64,000 nt of DNA, taken from positions 124,001 to 188,000 of the forward strand of contig NZ_UFQC01000010.1 of assembly GCF_900496975.1 (NCBI RefSeq), written 5' to 3'. Positions 1-8,398 of the stretch are shown in pieces. A program made the position numbers and the translations under genes. The DNA is from Achromobacter veterisilvae. Its GTDB lineage: Bacteria > Pseudomonadota > Gammaproteobacteria > Burkholderiales > Burkholderiaceae_B. Numbering within the stretch: the stretch's first letter is position 1; the number at the start of each line of letters is the position of its first letter. Below the pieces are notes generated by a model, which saw only the letters and a program-made list of their open reading frames with translations, ran no database searches and was not told the origin of the DNA.

Positions 1-464
1 GGCAAGGCGGTTTCGTCGCCGATCAGCACGTGCCAGTCGAAGCCCGTGGGCACCACGAAAGAACCGCGCGGCCCGCCGATGCCCAGTTGCTGGCCGGGCG
101 CGGCCTGCTCGGCCCAGGTCGAGGCGGGGCCGTCGCCATGCAGCACGAAATCGATGACGAGTTCCTTGCGCGCCGTGTCGTAGCGGCGCGGCGTGTAGTC
201 GCGGGCGGCGGGCTTGGGCGCGCCCTCGGGAAACTTGACGCCGTCGGGGCCGGCCGTCGGCAGGGCGGGCGGCTGCGAGGGATCTTCGGGGAAGAACAGC
301 TTCACGTGGTCGTCGAACGAGGCGGACACGAAGTCGTGCAGGTCGTCGCCGGTGAAGGTGACGCGGGCCAGCAGGCCGGCGATGCGTTCAACGCTGGCCA
401 CGGTCAGCGCGCGCATCTTCAGATCGTGGCGGACGCGTTCGACATTAAGGTCGGTACGGGTCAT
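1..464 (-). CDS. Siderophore-interacting protein (ferric-siderophore reductase, YqjH/ViuB type), C-terminus cut by window edge
   Basis: The first 154 or so residues of a FAD/NAD(P)H-dependent ferric-siderophore reductase, a cytoplasmic enzyme that releases iron from imported chelates. The N-terminal FAD-binding barrel is visible, with the family's R-x-Y-T flavin motif inside ARDYTPRRYD and the following segments VIDFVLHGDGPAS and GIGGPRGSFV that usually contact FAD. The NAD(P)H-binding C-terminal half lies outside the window. The start ATG is preceded by a CTGGAG ribosome-binding site. The gene lies 26 bp downstream of a His-rich PadR regulator on the same strand, the same pairing as yqjI-yqjH in Escherichia coli, so the two are probably co-transcribed and metal-controlled. 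The family assignment is firm; the siderophore substrate is unknown. Confidence 0.85.
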   Translation of the reverse strand, partial: MTRTDLNVERVRHDLKMRALTVASVERIAGLLARVTFTGDDLHDFVSASFDDHVKLFFPEDPSQPPALPTAGPDGVKFPEGAPKPAARDYTPRRYDTARKELVIDFVLHGDGPASTWAEQAAPGQQLGIGGPRGSFVVPTGFDWHVLIGDETAL

Positions 465-490
465 GAATACTCCAGGAATGAGGTCGGAAA

Positions 491-1216
491 TCAGGAACAG
501 ACGCCCGTGATTTCATCGGTGGCGCGCGCCAGGATGGCCGCGATGCGCCGTTGTTCTTTGGGATTGGCTTCGGTGCGCTCCAGCAGCGCGCGCTTGAGCG
601 CCTGGCGGGCCGCGACGAACTCCGGCAGCCAGCCGGTCGCGGTGTCCTCGCCTTCGGGGCCGGTGCTGCGCGGCTGGCCGCTCCAGGCCTGGCGCATCCA
701 GTCCATCTTGCGCGCGACGTGCTTGAACTTGTTGAACATCATGGTCAGGCGTTCGCGGTTGCCGTCCAGGTGCGCGCGGCCCGGCTCCGCCAGGTGGTAG
801 CGCTTTTTCGCGCCGGCCTGCTCGACCGTGGCGTAGCCCAGTTCCTCCAGGTAGGTCAGCGCGGGATAGACCATGCCCGGGCTGGGTGTGTAGAAGCCGT
901 TGCTGAGCGCGCCGAGCGCCTTGATGAGTTCATAGCCGTGGCTGGGGTTCTGCTCAAGCAGGCCCAGCAGCATGAGTTGCAGATCGTCGGCGCTGACTTT
1001 GCGGCTGCGCGTCCAGCCGCGCCCGTCGCCGCCGAAACCGTCGGGGTCTCCGCGGCCGTCGGGCGAGCCCGCGAACCAGTCGCCGCCGGCGCTGGCGTGG
1101 CGCTGGTGATGGGCATGGCGGCCGTCGCGCTCGTGCGGGTGGGCATGGCCGTGGGCCTTGTGCTGCGCGCGGCGCGGGCCGCGCGCGAACGCGGTCAGGA
1201 ATTGGGGATGGCGCAT
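491..1216 (-). CDS. yqjI: PadR-family regulator with His-rich N-terminus (YqjI-like)
   Basis: 241 residues. Residues about 1-70 form a low-complexity histidine-rich tail (HKAHGHAHPHERDGRHAHHQ) like the metal-sensing N-terminus of E. coli YqjI. Residues about 75-160 form a PadR winged helix (LMLLGLLEQNPSHGYELIKAL ... YPALTYLEELGYA). The C-terminal helices are typical of PadR dimers. By analogy with YqjI it would be a nickel/iron-responsive repressor of the downstream siderophore-interacting protein and of itself. The start codon has GAGGA just upstream, and a 30-bp near-palindrome begins 17 bp further upstream, which fits autoregulation. Metal specificity is inferred from the histidines only. 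Confidence 0.85.
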   Translation of the reverse strand: MRHPQFLTAFARGPRRAQHKAHGHAHPHERDGRHAHHQRHASAGGDWFAGSPDGRGDPDGFGGDGRGWTRSRKVSADDLQLMLLGLLEQNPSHGYELIKALGALSNGFYTPSPGMVYPALTYLEELGYATVEQAGAKKRYHLAEPGRAHLDGNRERLTMMFNKFKHVARKMDWMRQAWSGQPRSTGPEGEDTATGWLPEFVAARQALKRALLERTEANPKEQRRIAAILARATDEITGVCS

Positions 1217-1232
1217 GGGATATTCCTCGATA

Positions 1233-1262
1233 TGTATCTTACGATATATATCTTACGATACA
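1233..1262. promoter_or_regulatory. Probable operator of the PadR/YqjI-like regulator
   Basis: AT-rich near-perfect 30-bp palindrome (26 of 30 positions symmetric) that is also a direct repeat. The 12-mer TATCTTACGATA occurs at 1235-1246 and again at 1249-1260, 14 bp apart. It sits immediately upstream of the regulator start and in the gap to the convergently facing end of the DMT transporter gene, so it should overlap the promoter of the regulator/siderophore-reductase operon. Binding by the PadR protein is an inference from position and symmetry. Confidence 0.7.
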
Positions 1263-1276
1263 TCACCCCCCGGCAG

Positions 1277-2185
1277 TCAAGCGCGGCGTTCGGCGACTCC
1301 CGCCGCGATGCCGGTCACGATCAGCGCCATGCCCGCCAGCAGCGAGGCGCTGACCGGCTCATGCAGGACCACGGCGGAACACAGCAAGCCGAACACGGGC
1401 ACGCCCAGCAGGCCGATGGACGTGACGCCCGCGGGCAAGGCCCGGTTGACGGTGACGGCCGCCCAGTACGCCACCGCGATGCCGAATAGGCCGGCGTAGC
1501 CCAGCAGCCAGCCCAGGTCCGCGCTCCACGTGACCGCCGGCGCGCCTTCGGCCGCGAACGCCACGGCCGACAGCGCCGCCGACGCCAGCAAGGCTTGCCA
1601 GAACGCGAGTTCGAACGGCGGCGTGACCCAGCGGTGGGCGCGCACGTAGACGATGTTGGCCGCCCAGCACAGGGCCGCCAGCAGGATCAGGCCATTGCCG
1701 GCAAGCGCCTCGCGGTTGTGCCAGTCGAAGGCGAGCGGGTTGAAGATGACGATCAGCCCCAGCATGCCCAGCGCCAGCCCGGCCTGGCGTGCGCGCCCGA
1801 TGGATTCGCCCAGGAACAGCCAGGCGCCCGGGATCACCCAGAGCGGCGTGGTGTACGCCAGCACGACCGAGCGGCCCGCGGGCACGTATTGCAGCCCCAG
1901 GCTGACCAGGGCCGCGAAGGCGCCCATGTGCAACAGGCCCACACTGAGGATGACGGGGATGTCGGCCTTTACGGGCCATGCCACCCGGCGCAAGGCCAGG
2001 CCGAGCGCCAGCAGCGCCGCGGTGCCCGCGATACTGCGCGCGGCGGCGGCCCAGATGGGCGTCATGTATTGCAGCAGGAGCTTGTTGACGACCCAGGTGA
2101 AGCCCCAGGCCAGCACCACCACGCCCAGGAGCAGGAGCGCGTTGCGGCGGGAAAGCGCGGCGTTGGACATGGCGGGCGGCGGCAT
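1277..2185 (-). CDS. DMT-superfamily (EamA) transporter
   Basis: 302-residue inner-membrane protein with about ten hydrophobic segments arranged as two EamA repeats. The first is about residues 15-145 (LLLLGVVVLAWGFTWVVNKL onward) and the second about 155-295. Family members export amino acids, metabolites or drugs; the substrate cannot be read from sequence. No strong ribosome-binding site precedes either ATG 2185 or the in-frame ATG five codons later (2170), so the true start is uncertain. It is transcribed toward the PadR operator but is not obviously part of that operon. Confidence 0.85.
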   Translation of the reverse strand: MPPPAMSNAALSRRNALLLLGVVVLAWGFTWVVNKLLLQYMTPIWAAAARSIAGTAALLALGLALRRVAWPVKADIPVILSVGLLHMGAFAALVSLGLQYVPAGRSVVLAYTTPLWVIPGAWLFLGESIGRARQAGLALGMLGLIVIFNPLAFDWHNREALAGNGLILLAALCWAANIVYVRAHRWVTPPFELAFWQALLASAALSAVAFAAEGAPAVTWSADLGWLLGYAGLFGIAVAYWAAVTVNRALPAGVTSIGLLGVPVFGLLCSAVVLHEPVSASLLAGMALIVTGIAAGVAERRA

Positions 2186-2257
2186 CCGCGGAAAGGGTCG
2201 AAAAGGAAGACCGACTATAGGAGCCGCCCCCGGCCGGCCCGTAGACCCACGGCGCGC

Positions 2258-3145
2258 CTATTCTCTGGAGCCACGCGCGCGGGGCGCATCGGCGCCGGGG
2301 GCCTCCAGCCAGCGCGCGAAGTCCGCCGCCCGGGGTTCGCCGGGCGCGGGCGCGTAGACCACCAGGCGCAGGTGCCGGCTCTCATCGACCGAGAGGGTCG
2401 CGTGCTCGAACGCCAGTTCGCCCAGGGGCCCGATCCGCAGACTGCGCAGGCCGATGCACGCCCCGTGCACGTCGTGTTCGCGCCACCAGGCCTTGAAGTC
2501 CGGCGACACGCGTTCCAGCTCGTCCACCAGTTCCGCGACGTCGGGCTCGCCGGCCGCGCTGGCGAAGTCGCGCCGGAAGGTGGACAGCATCGCGGGCGCC
2601 TGCGACGGCCAGTCCACGAACAACTGCCGCATCGCCGGATCCGCGAACAGCATCCACAGCAGGTTGCGGCGGCCCGGCGCCTGCGCCGAAAAATCGAACA
2701 CGCGGTCCGCGGCCGCGTTCCACGCCACCACGTCCCAGCGCAGGTTCAGGATGTAGGCGGGCCGGGCGGGCAGGTCGTCCATCAGGCGGCGCACCTGCGC
2801 CGGCACCGTGCACCAGGTGCGCCCCGGTTCGGACGGAGGGCGCTGGTGCGCCAGCAGGTACAGGTGCCGGCGTTCGGCCGCGTCCAGCTTCAGCACGCGC
2901 GCGAGGTTTTCGAGAAAACCGGCCGACACGCCGATGTTGCGGCCCTGTTCGAACCACGTGTACCAGGCCAGGCCCACCCCGGCCAGCACGGCCACCTCTT
3001 CGCGGCGCAGCCCGGGCGTGCGCCGGCGGCCGCCGGCGGGCAGCCCGAGTTCGGCGGGACCGATCCGCGCGCGGCGCAGCCGCAGGAATTCGGACAGGTC
3101 GGCGCGGGTGCGCTCCAGGCGCCGGGACATCGCGGTTTCGGTCAT
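2258..3145 (-). CDS. XRE-type HTH regulator with MmyB-like ligand-binding domain
   Basis: 295 residues. The N-terminal helix-turn-helix (about 15-85) carries the hallmark of this group, TPGLRREEVAVLAGVG followed by WYTWFEQGR. The C-terminal MmyB/MLTR-like PAS-fold domain follows (about 105-275), with conserved RPAYILNLRWDVVAWN and the NLLWMLFADP segment. Such proteins usually repress or activate a divergent neighbour on binding a small hydrophobic ligand. Here the neighbour is an MFS exporter starting 84 bp away on the other strand, and the AT-rich gap between them is the likely shared control region. The ATG at 3145 was chosen because the protein aligns from MTETAMSRRLERTR; 3130 is an alternative. 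Confidence 0.85.
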   Translation of the reverse strand: MTETAMSRRLERTRADLSEFLRLRRARIGPAELGLPAGGRRRTPGLRREEVAVLAGVGLAWYTWFEQGRNIGVSAGFLENLARVLKLDAAERRHLYLLAHQRPPSEPGRTWCTVPAQVRRLMDDLPARPAYILNLRWDVVAWNAAADRVFDFSAQAPGRRNLLWMLFADPAMRQLFVDWPSQAPAMLSTFRRDFASAAGEPDVAELVDELERVSPDFKAWWREHDVHGACIGLRSLRIGPLGELAFEHATLSVDESRHLRLVVYAPAPGEPRAADFARWLEAPGADAPRARGSRE

Positions 3146-3229
3146 GGCCGTATTGCAATCAGTAATAGCATAAACAGCTAAATTGTATAAGGTAGAAAGC
3201 CTCACCAGAATAGCGTCCATCTTCATCCG

Positions 3230-4684
3230 ATGGCGCTGTCCATGACTTCCACCACGCTTTCCCGCCCCGGCGCCCGCGCGCCCGTTCCGGCCGCCATGGG
3301 CCGCCTGGGCCTGGCCGTCCTGCTGTCGGGCGGCTTCATCACGATCTTCGACCTGTTCGTGGTCAACGTCGCCATCCCCAGCATGCAGGCCACCCTGTCC
3401 GCCAGCTTCGCGCAGATCGGTTTCGTCATCGCCGCCTACGAACTGGCCTACGGCGTGCTGCTGATCGCGGGCAGCCGCCTGGGGGACCGCCACGGCAGGC
3501 GGCGCATGTTCATGCTGGGCATGGCGGGCTTCGCGTTCGCCTCGGCGCTGTGCGGGCTGGCGCCCACCGCCGGCACGCTGATCGCCGCGCGCATCCTGCA
3601 AGGCGTGGCGGCAGCCATGCTCTTTCCGCAGGTGTATGCGCTGATCCGCGTCAGCTACGAGGGGCACGCGCGGCGGCGCGCCTTCGGGCTGCTGGGGATG
3701 ACGCTGGGCCTGGCCGCCATCGCCGGACAGGTGCTGGGCGGCTGGATCGTGCACGCCGACCTGTTCGGCCTCGCGTGGCGCGGCATCTTCCTGATCAACG
3801 TGCCCCTGGGCCTGCTGGCCTGGCGGCTGGCCCGCCACATCCCCGAATCCCGCGAACCTTCCGGCGCGGACATGGACTGGCCCGGCGCGGCGCTGGTGGG
3901 CGCGGGCCTGGCCTTGCTGCTGCTGGCCTTGATCGAAGGCCCGCAGCGGCACTGGCCCGCCTGGACGGTGGCCTGCGGCGCCGCGTCCGCCGCCGCGCTG
4001 GCGCTGTTCGCGCGGATGCAGCGCCGCATCGGCGCCCGGGGCGGCGCGCCGCTGGTCGACATGGCCTTGCTGGCCCAGCCGCGGTTCGCGGCAGGCTGCC
4101 TGCTGGTGATGCTGGTGTTCTCGACCGCCAGCGCGCTGTTCCTCTGCTATGCCCTGCTGGTGCAGACGGGCTTCGGACTGGACGCCCTGGCGGCCGGCCT
4201 GATCTTCGCGCCGGCCAGCGTGGGCTTCGTGGCCGGGTCGATGGCCGCGCCCCGGCTGGCCGCGCGCTTCGGCACGCCGGCCATCGCGCTGGCGGCCCTG
4301 CTGTATGGCGGGGCGACGGCGGCCCTGATGCTGCGCGTGGGCGCGGCCGGCGCCAGCCTGGATCCGTGGTCGCTGGTGCCCGTCCTGGTGTGGCTGGGCG
4401 CGGCGCAAGGCGCGGTCAACACGCCCCTGGTGAACCTGGCGCTGGGATTCGTCGGCGACCGCCAGGCCGGCATGGCGGCAGGCATCGTGTCGACCTTGCA
4501 GCAGATCGGCGCGGCGCTGGGCGTATCCGCGGCGGGCATGCTGTTCGGCGGCACACTGCGGGCCTGCGGCGGCGCCGGCGCGGCCGAGTGCCACGCGCGG
4601 GCGTTCGCCAGCGCCTTGCAGTTCAACGTGGCGGCGATCGCGGCGGCCGCGGCCCTGCTGTGGTGGCTGGGCCGCCGGCCCTAG
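3230..4684 (+). CDS. MFS drug/metabolite exporter, DHA2 (14-TM, EmrB/QacA) type
   Basis: 484-residue inner-membrane transporter with about 14 predicted hydrophobic helices. It has the motif A-like loop GSRLGDRHGRRRMF between helices 2 and 3 and a motif C-like GLAAIAGQVLGGWIV in helix 5, as in proton-driven drug antiporters. It is divergent from the XRE/MmyB regulator, which probably controls it. Start ATG 3230 or the in-frame ATG 3242; neither has a strong ribosome-binding site. Its stop codon shares the four bases CTAG (4681-4684) with the stop of the convergent proC gene, so no terminator separates them. Substrate unknown. Confidence 0.88.
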   Translation: MALSMTSTTLSRPGARAPVPAAMGRLGLAVLLSGGFITIFDLFVVNVAIPSMQATLSASFAQIGFVIAAYELAYGVLLIAGSRLGDRHGRRRMFMLGMAGFAFASALCGLAPTAGTLIAARILQGVAAAMLFPQVYALIRVSYEGHARRRAFGLLGMTLGLAAIAGQVLGGWIVHADLFGLAWRGIFLINVPLGLLAWRLARHIPESREPSGADMDWPGAALVGAGLALLLLALIEGPQRHWPAWTVACGAASAAALALFARMQRRIGARGGAPLVDMALLAQPRFAAGCLLVMLVFSTASALFLCYALLVQTGFGLDALAAGLIFAPASVGFVAGSMAAPRLAARFGTPAIALAALLYGGATAALMLRVGAAGASLDPWSLVPVLVWLGAAQGAVNTPLVNLALGFVGDRQAGMAAGIVSTLQQIGAALGVSAAGMLFGGTLRACGGAGAAECHARAFASALQFNVAAIAAAAALLWWLGRRP

Positions 4685-5487
4685 CCCGCCGACAGTTCGC
4701 GCGCGCGCTGTTCGGCTTTGTGCACGGCCTGCGCGATCGCCTGGGCCACGCCCGCCGCCCGCATGTGCGACAGCGCGGCATGGGTGGTGCCGCCCTTGGA
4801 AGTGACCCGGTCCTGCAATTCGGTCAGCGCGGTATCTTCGCTGGCCGCCAGCGCGGCCGCGCCGCGGAACGCGGACACCGCCAGCCGGCGCGCGTCGGCG
4901 GGCGCGAAGCCCAGTTCGGCGGCGCCCTGTTCCAGCGCCGCCATGAAATGGAACACGTAGCCCGGCCCGCTGCCGGTCACCGCGGTAACGGCGTCGATCA
5001 TGGCTTCGCTGCCGGTCCAGATCCGCTCGCCCACGGCGGCGAACAGCGAGTCCACCCGCTCTCGTTCCGCCGGACCGCAAGCCGCCGTGGCGTACAGGCC
5101 GGTCATGCCCAGGCCCACCTTGGCCGGCGTGTTCGGCATGGCGCGCACGATGCGCGCGTGGCCGCCCAGCCAATCCGTCAGCGCCGCGAGTTCCACCCCC
5201 GCCGCGATGCTGACCACGGTGACGCCCGCCGGCAGGTGCAGCCGGACCTGCCCGCAGGCCTCGCGCAGGACCTGCGGCTTGGTGGCCAGCACGCACAGCG
5301 CGGCACCGCCCAGTTCGGCGCCGGCGGTTGCGCGGCAGTCCAGCCCGCGCGCGGCCAGGGCGTCACTGGTGGGCGCATAGGGTTCGATCACCAGGAAGTC
5401 GGCCAACGCCCGGCCCTGGCCGAGCAGGCCGTCGATGAGGGCGCAGGCCATGTTGCCGCCGCCGATGAAAACGATTTTCTCGCGCAT
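4681..5487 (-). CDS. proC: Pyrroline-5-carboxylate reductase
   Basis: 268 residues, the normal length for ProC, which reduces pyrroline-5-carboxylate to proline with NAD(P)H in the cytoplasm. The N-terminal Rossmann motif is clear (IVFIGGGNMACALIDGLL). The C-terminal dimerisation domain has the family signature around TELQDRVTSKGGTTHAAL, preceded by AVTGSGPGYVFHFM. The start is preceded by GAGGAACAC. The gene upstream on the same strand, an alpha-hydroxy-acid dehydrogenase, ends 28 bp before it, so the two are probably co-transcribed, an unusual neighbour for proC. It overlaps the MFS gene tail to tail by four bases. Confidence 0.93.
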   Translation of the reverse strand: MREKIVFIGGGNMACALIDGLLGQGRALADFLVIEPYAPTSDALAARGLDCRATAGAELGGAALCVLATKPQVLREACGQVRLHLPAGVTVVSIAAGVELAALTDWLGGHARIVRAMPNTPAKVGLGMTGLYATAACGPAERERVDSLFAAVGERIWTGSEAMIDAVTAVTGSGPGYVFHFMAALEQGAAELGFAPADARRLAVSAFRGAAALAASEDTALTELQDRVTSKGGTTHAALSHMRAAGVAQAIAQAVHKAEQRARELSAG

Positions 5488-5515
5488 AGTGTTCCTGTGA
5501 GGAGTGCAGTAGGGA

Positions 5516-6649
5516 TCAGCGCCGCCGCACCACGGCCGCGTCCAGCGCGGCGACGCGGTTGCGGCCCAGCAGCCTGAGTGTGTTTTCGAGTTCGGTGCGC
5601 AGGATGGCCAGCACCTCGTGCGCGCCGGCCGGGCCCCGGCCCGCCAGCCCGTACAAGGGCGCGCGGCCCAGCAGCACGGCGCGCGCGCCCAGCGCCGCCG
5701 CCTTCGCGATATCGCTGCCGCGGCGCACTCCGCCGTCCACCAGGATCTCCAGCGACCGCCCCAGTTCCGCCGCCACCTCCGGCAGGATTTCCAGCGGGCA
5801 AGGCGCGCTTTCGAGCTGGCGGCCGCCGTGGTTGGACAGGACGATGCCGTCGACGCCGTGCGCATGCGCGCGGCGCGCGTCGGCCAGCCCCTGGATGCCC
5901 TTGATGACGATGCGCCCCCGCCAGGCGCGGCGCAGCCATGCCACGTCGCTCCAGGTCAGGGCCAGGTCCATCTGGCGGCTCAGCGCCGAAGCCTGTTCGG
6001 TGATGTTTTCGCGCGCGTTGGAACTGACCGCCAGGTTCTTCAGTTGCGGCCCGCCATGGCGCAGCATGCGCCAGCACCAGCCCGGATGCGCGGCCAGGTC
6101 CAGCAGCAGGCGGCGCGAGGGCCGCAAGGGCAGTTTGAAGCCGTTGCGCTTGTCGTGGTCGCGGTTGCCGTGCACCGGCACGTCCACGGTCAAGAAAAGC
6201 ACCGTGTAGCCGTTCTGCCAGGCACGGTCCATCAAGTGTTCCGCGATGCGGCGGTCGCGCTGCACGTAAAGCTGCAGCCAGAGTTCGCCGGGAGTGGCCG
6301 CGCGCACGTCTTCCAGCAGGGACGTGGACGCGGTCGACAGCACGAACGGCAGGCCGGCCTTGTGCGCCGCGCGCGCCAGGTGGATGTCCGCCTCGGGCCA
6401 GAACAGGCCGTTCAGGCCGGTAGGCCCCACGACCGCGGGCATGGCCGCCGTGGCGCCCAACAGCGGCACCTCCAGCCTGCACTCGGAAACGTCCACCAGC
6501 ACCTCGGGACGGAATTCCAGCGCCGAGTACGCCGATGTATTGCGCGCCATGGCAACGCCGTCCTCGGCGCCACCCTCGAGGTAATCGAACGCCAGCCGGG
6601 GCAGGCGCCGTTGCGCGCGCCGCCGGTAATCCATCACGCTGGGCAGCAT
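5516..6649 (-). CDS. FMN-dependent alpha-hydroxy-acid dehydrogenase (LldD/mandelate dehydrogenase family)
   Basis: 377 residues, a TIM-barrel flavoenzyme oxidising an L-2-hydroxy acid to the 2-oxo acid. Visible landmarks are the N-terminal DYRRRAQRRLPRLAFDYLEGGAEDG, the FMN site PVVGPTGLNGLFWPEAD, the catalytic HGG in SNHGGRQLE near residue 270, and the phosphate-binding VDGGVRRGSDIAKA. The middle insert (about 180-225) may be the membrane-binding loop that separates respiratory-chain dehydrogenases from soluble oxidases. L-lactate, mandelate or glycolate are all possible substrates. It is the first gene of a two-gene unit with proC, and an AT-rich promoter zone lies at 6680-6720. Confidence 0.87.
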   Translation of the reverse strand: MLPSVMDYRRRAQRRLPRLAFDYLEGGAEDGVAMARNTSAYSALEFRPEVLVDVSECRLEVPLLGATAAMPAVVGPTGLNGLFWPEADIHLARAAHKAGLPFVLSTASTSLLEDVRAATPGELWLQLYVQRDRRIAEHLMDRAWQNGYTVLFLTVDVPVHGNRDHDKRNGFKLPLRPSRRLLLDLAAHPGWCWRMLRHGGPQLKNLAVSSNARENITEQASALSRQMDLALTWSDVAWLRRAWRGRIVIKGIQGLADARRAHAHGVDGIVLSNHGGRQLESAPCPLEILPEVAAELGRSLEILVDGGVRRGSDIAKAAALGARAVLLGRAPLYGLAGRGPAGAHEVLAILRTELENTLRLLGRNRVAALDAAVVRRR

Positions 6650-6834
6650 GTCCCTTCCTTGTTTCCCATGGCTTGTCGGTGCCTTATAAAAATTGTATAT
6701 AGATCAATATGATTGTATTTCGATTATTTTAAAAACCGCAATACAGATACGCTCCAGGGCCTGCGCATCCACTGCCGGAGCGGGCGGGATACGGGAAGCG
6801 CCCCCCGCATAGGCCTAGGACATACCCTAAATTC

Positions 6835-6878
6835 AATCTCATTGAGATTACTTAAATCGAAAAGCAATTTAAGTAATC
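6835..6878. promoter_or_regulatory. Two abutting AT-rich palindromes upstream of the FAD-dehydrogenase/ABC operon
   Basis: A 15-bp perfect palindrome AATCTCATTGAGATT (6835-6849) overlaps the left arm of a second inverted repeat. The second has 12-bp perfect arms GATTACTTAAAT (6846-6857) and ATTTAAGTAATC (6867-6878) around a 9-bp spacer. They lie 62 bp upstream of the ATG at 6941, in the only AT-rich stretch before a five-gene operon, so they are probably regulator binding sites. No regulator gene is immediately adjacent; the nearest candidate is the IclR gene at 14228-15055. Confidence 0.55.
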
Positions 6879-6940
6879 GTATGCTGTGCCCAAAGCGCTT
6901 GGGGCTCTAGCGATCCCAGGCTCAATCGGGGACCACAGAC

Positions 6941-8368
6941 ATGACCAACGGCATCACCCTGCTAGACGCGCTGGCCCAGGCCCTGGGCGCGGACGCCATC
7001 CTTCATTCCGAGGCCGACCTGGCCGGCTACACCGAAGATTGGCGGGGCCGGTACAAGGGGCCGGCGTTGTGCGTCGCGCTGCCGGGCGACACGCGGCAGG
7101 TGTCGGAAATCGTGCGCCTGTGCCGTGAACATGGCACACCCGTGCTGCCGCAGGGCGGCAACACCAGCCTGTGCGGCGGCGCGGTGCCGGCGGCCGAGGG
7201 CCGGCCGCCCGTCATCGTGAACCTGTCCCGCATGCGCCGGATCCGCCGCGTGGACGCCGCCAACAATTCCATGGAAGTCGAGGCCGGCTGCGTCCTGGCC
7301 GCGGTGCAGGAGGCGGCCGCCGTCGAAGGCCGGCTGTATCCGGTCAGCCTGGGCGCGGAGGGTTCATGCCAGATCGGCGGCACCATCGCCACCAATGCCG
7401 GCGGCACCGGCGTGCTGCGCTACGGCAACACGCGCGACAACGTCCTGGGCCTGGAAGTGGTGCTGCCCGACGGCGCCATCTGGAACGGCCTGACCGCGCT
7501 GCGCAAGAACAACACGGGCTACGACCTCAAGCATCTGTTCATCGGGGCCGAAGGCACGATGGGCATCGTCACGGCCGCCGTGCTCAAGCTGCATCCCCTG
7601 CCCACCGCGCACGCCGTGGCCTGGCTGGCGCCCGAGAGCCCGCAGGCCGCGCTGGACATCCTGGGCCTGTTCCAGTGCGCCTGCGGTTCGCGCCTGTCGG
7701 CCTTCGAAATGATCGACAGCAACCAGTTGGACGTAGTGATGGCGCACGTGCCGGGCCGCAAGAACCCGCTGGCGGACGCCCATCCCTGGCACGTGCTGGT
7801 GGAACTGTCCGACACCGGCGACGACGCCGCGCTTCAGGACCTGCTGCAACGGATCCTGGAACAGGCATTCGAACGGGGCCTGCTGCGCGACGCCGTCGTC
7901 GCGAACAGCGGCGCGCAGCGCGCCGCGCTCTGGGAAGTGCGCCACAGCGTGTCCGAAGGCAACAAGAAGGCCGGCGTCGGCCTCACCACCGACACGGCGG
8001 TGCCCGTGTCCGCCGTGCCGCGCTTCATCGACGAAGCCACGCAGGCCGTGCGCCGGCTGGTGCCCGGCCTGCCCGTGCTGATCGTGGCGCACCTGGGCGA
8101 CGGCAACGTGCATTTCATTCCGTTCTTCACCTTCGATGCCTGGAACGCCCTGCCCGGCCGCGACGCCATGGCCGCTTCCCTCCGACGCGTCGTCAATGAC
8201 GTGGCCGACGCGCTGGGCGGCACGTTCAGCGCGGAACACGGCGTGGGCCGCAGCTCGCTCGCCGAAATGGCGCACTACAAATCGCCGGTCGAACTGGCGA
8301 TGATGCGCGCCGTGAAACAGGCCTTCGACCCCGACCATCTTTTCAACCCCGGCCGCTTGCTGCCTTGA
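6941..8368 (+). CDS. FAD-linked D-2-hydroxy-acid dehydrogenase (GlcD/D-2-hydroxyglutarate dehydrogenase family)
   Basis: 475 residues. The N-terminal PCMH-type FAD-binding domain (about 40-220) has the family core PVLPQGGNTSLCGGAVP and LGAEGSCQIGGTIATNAGGT. The C-terminal FAD-oxidase domain ends in the typical GGTFSAEHGVGRSSLAEM and AFDPDHLFNPGRLLP. Enzymes of this type oxidise D-lactate, glycolate, D-2-hydroxyglutarate or related sugar-derived 2-hydroxy acids. It is the first gene of a run with a polyamine-type ABC transporter and a DapA-family lyase (gaps of 4-33 bp), which suggests that the transported compound or its breakdown product is a 2-hydroxy acid. The specific substrate is not readable. 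Confidence 0.87.
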   Translation: MTNGITLLDALAQALGADAILHSEADLAGYTEDWRGRYKGPALCVALPGDTRQVSEIVRLCREHGTPVLPQGGNTSLCGGAVPAAEGRPPVIVNLSRMRRIRRVDAANNSMEVEAGCVLAAVQEAAAVEGRLYPVSLGAEGSCQIGGTIATNAGGTGVLRYGNTRDNVLGLEVVLPDGAIWNGLTALRKNNTGYDLKHLFIGAEGTMGIVTAAVLKLHPLPTAHAVAWLAPESPQAALDILGLFQCACGSRLSAFEMIDSNQLDVVMAHVPGRKNPLADAHPWHVLVELSDTGDDAALQDLLQRILEQAFERGLLRDAVVANSGAQRAALWEVRHSVSEGNKKAGVGLTTDTAVPVSAVPRFIDEATQAVRRLVPGLPVLIVAHLGDGNVHFIPFFTFDAWNALPGRDAMAASLRRVVNDVADALGGTFSAEHGVGRSSLAEMAHYKSPVELAMMRAVKQAFDPDHLFNPGRLLP

Positions 8369-8398
8369 GCCGTCGTCCTCGAACCGTAGGAGCCCTCC

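Noticed and set aside
2258-5296. A single 1012-codon frame joining the XRE regulator with upstream sequence
   Set aside because: Only the last 295 codons match a family; the upstream part is antisense to the MFS gene and low-complexity, so the real start is near 3145.
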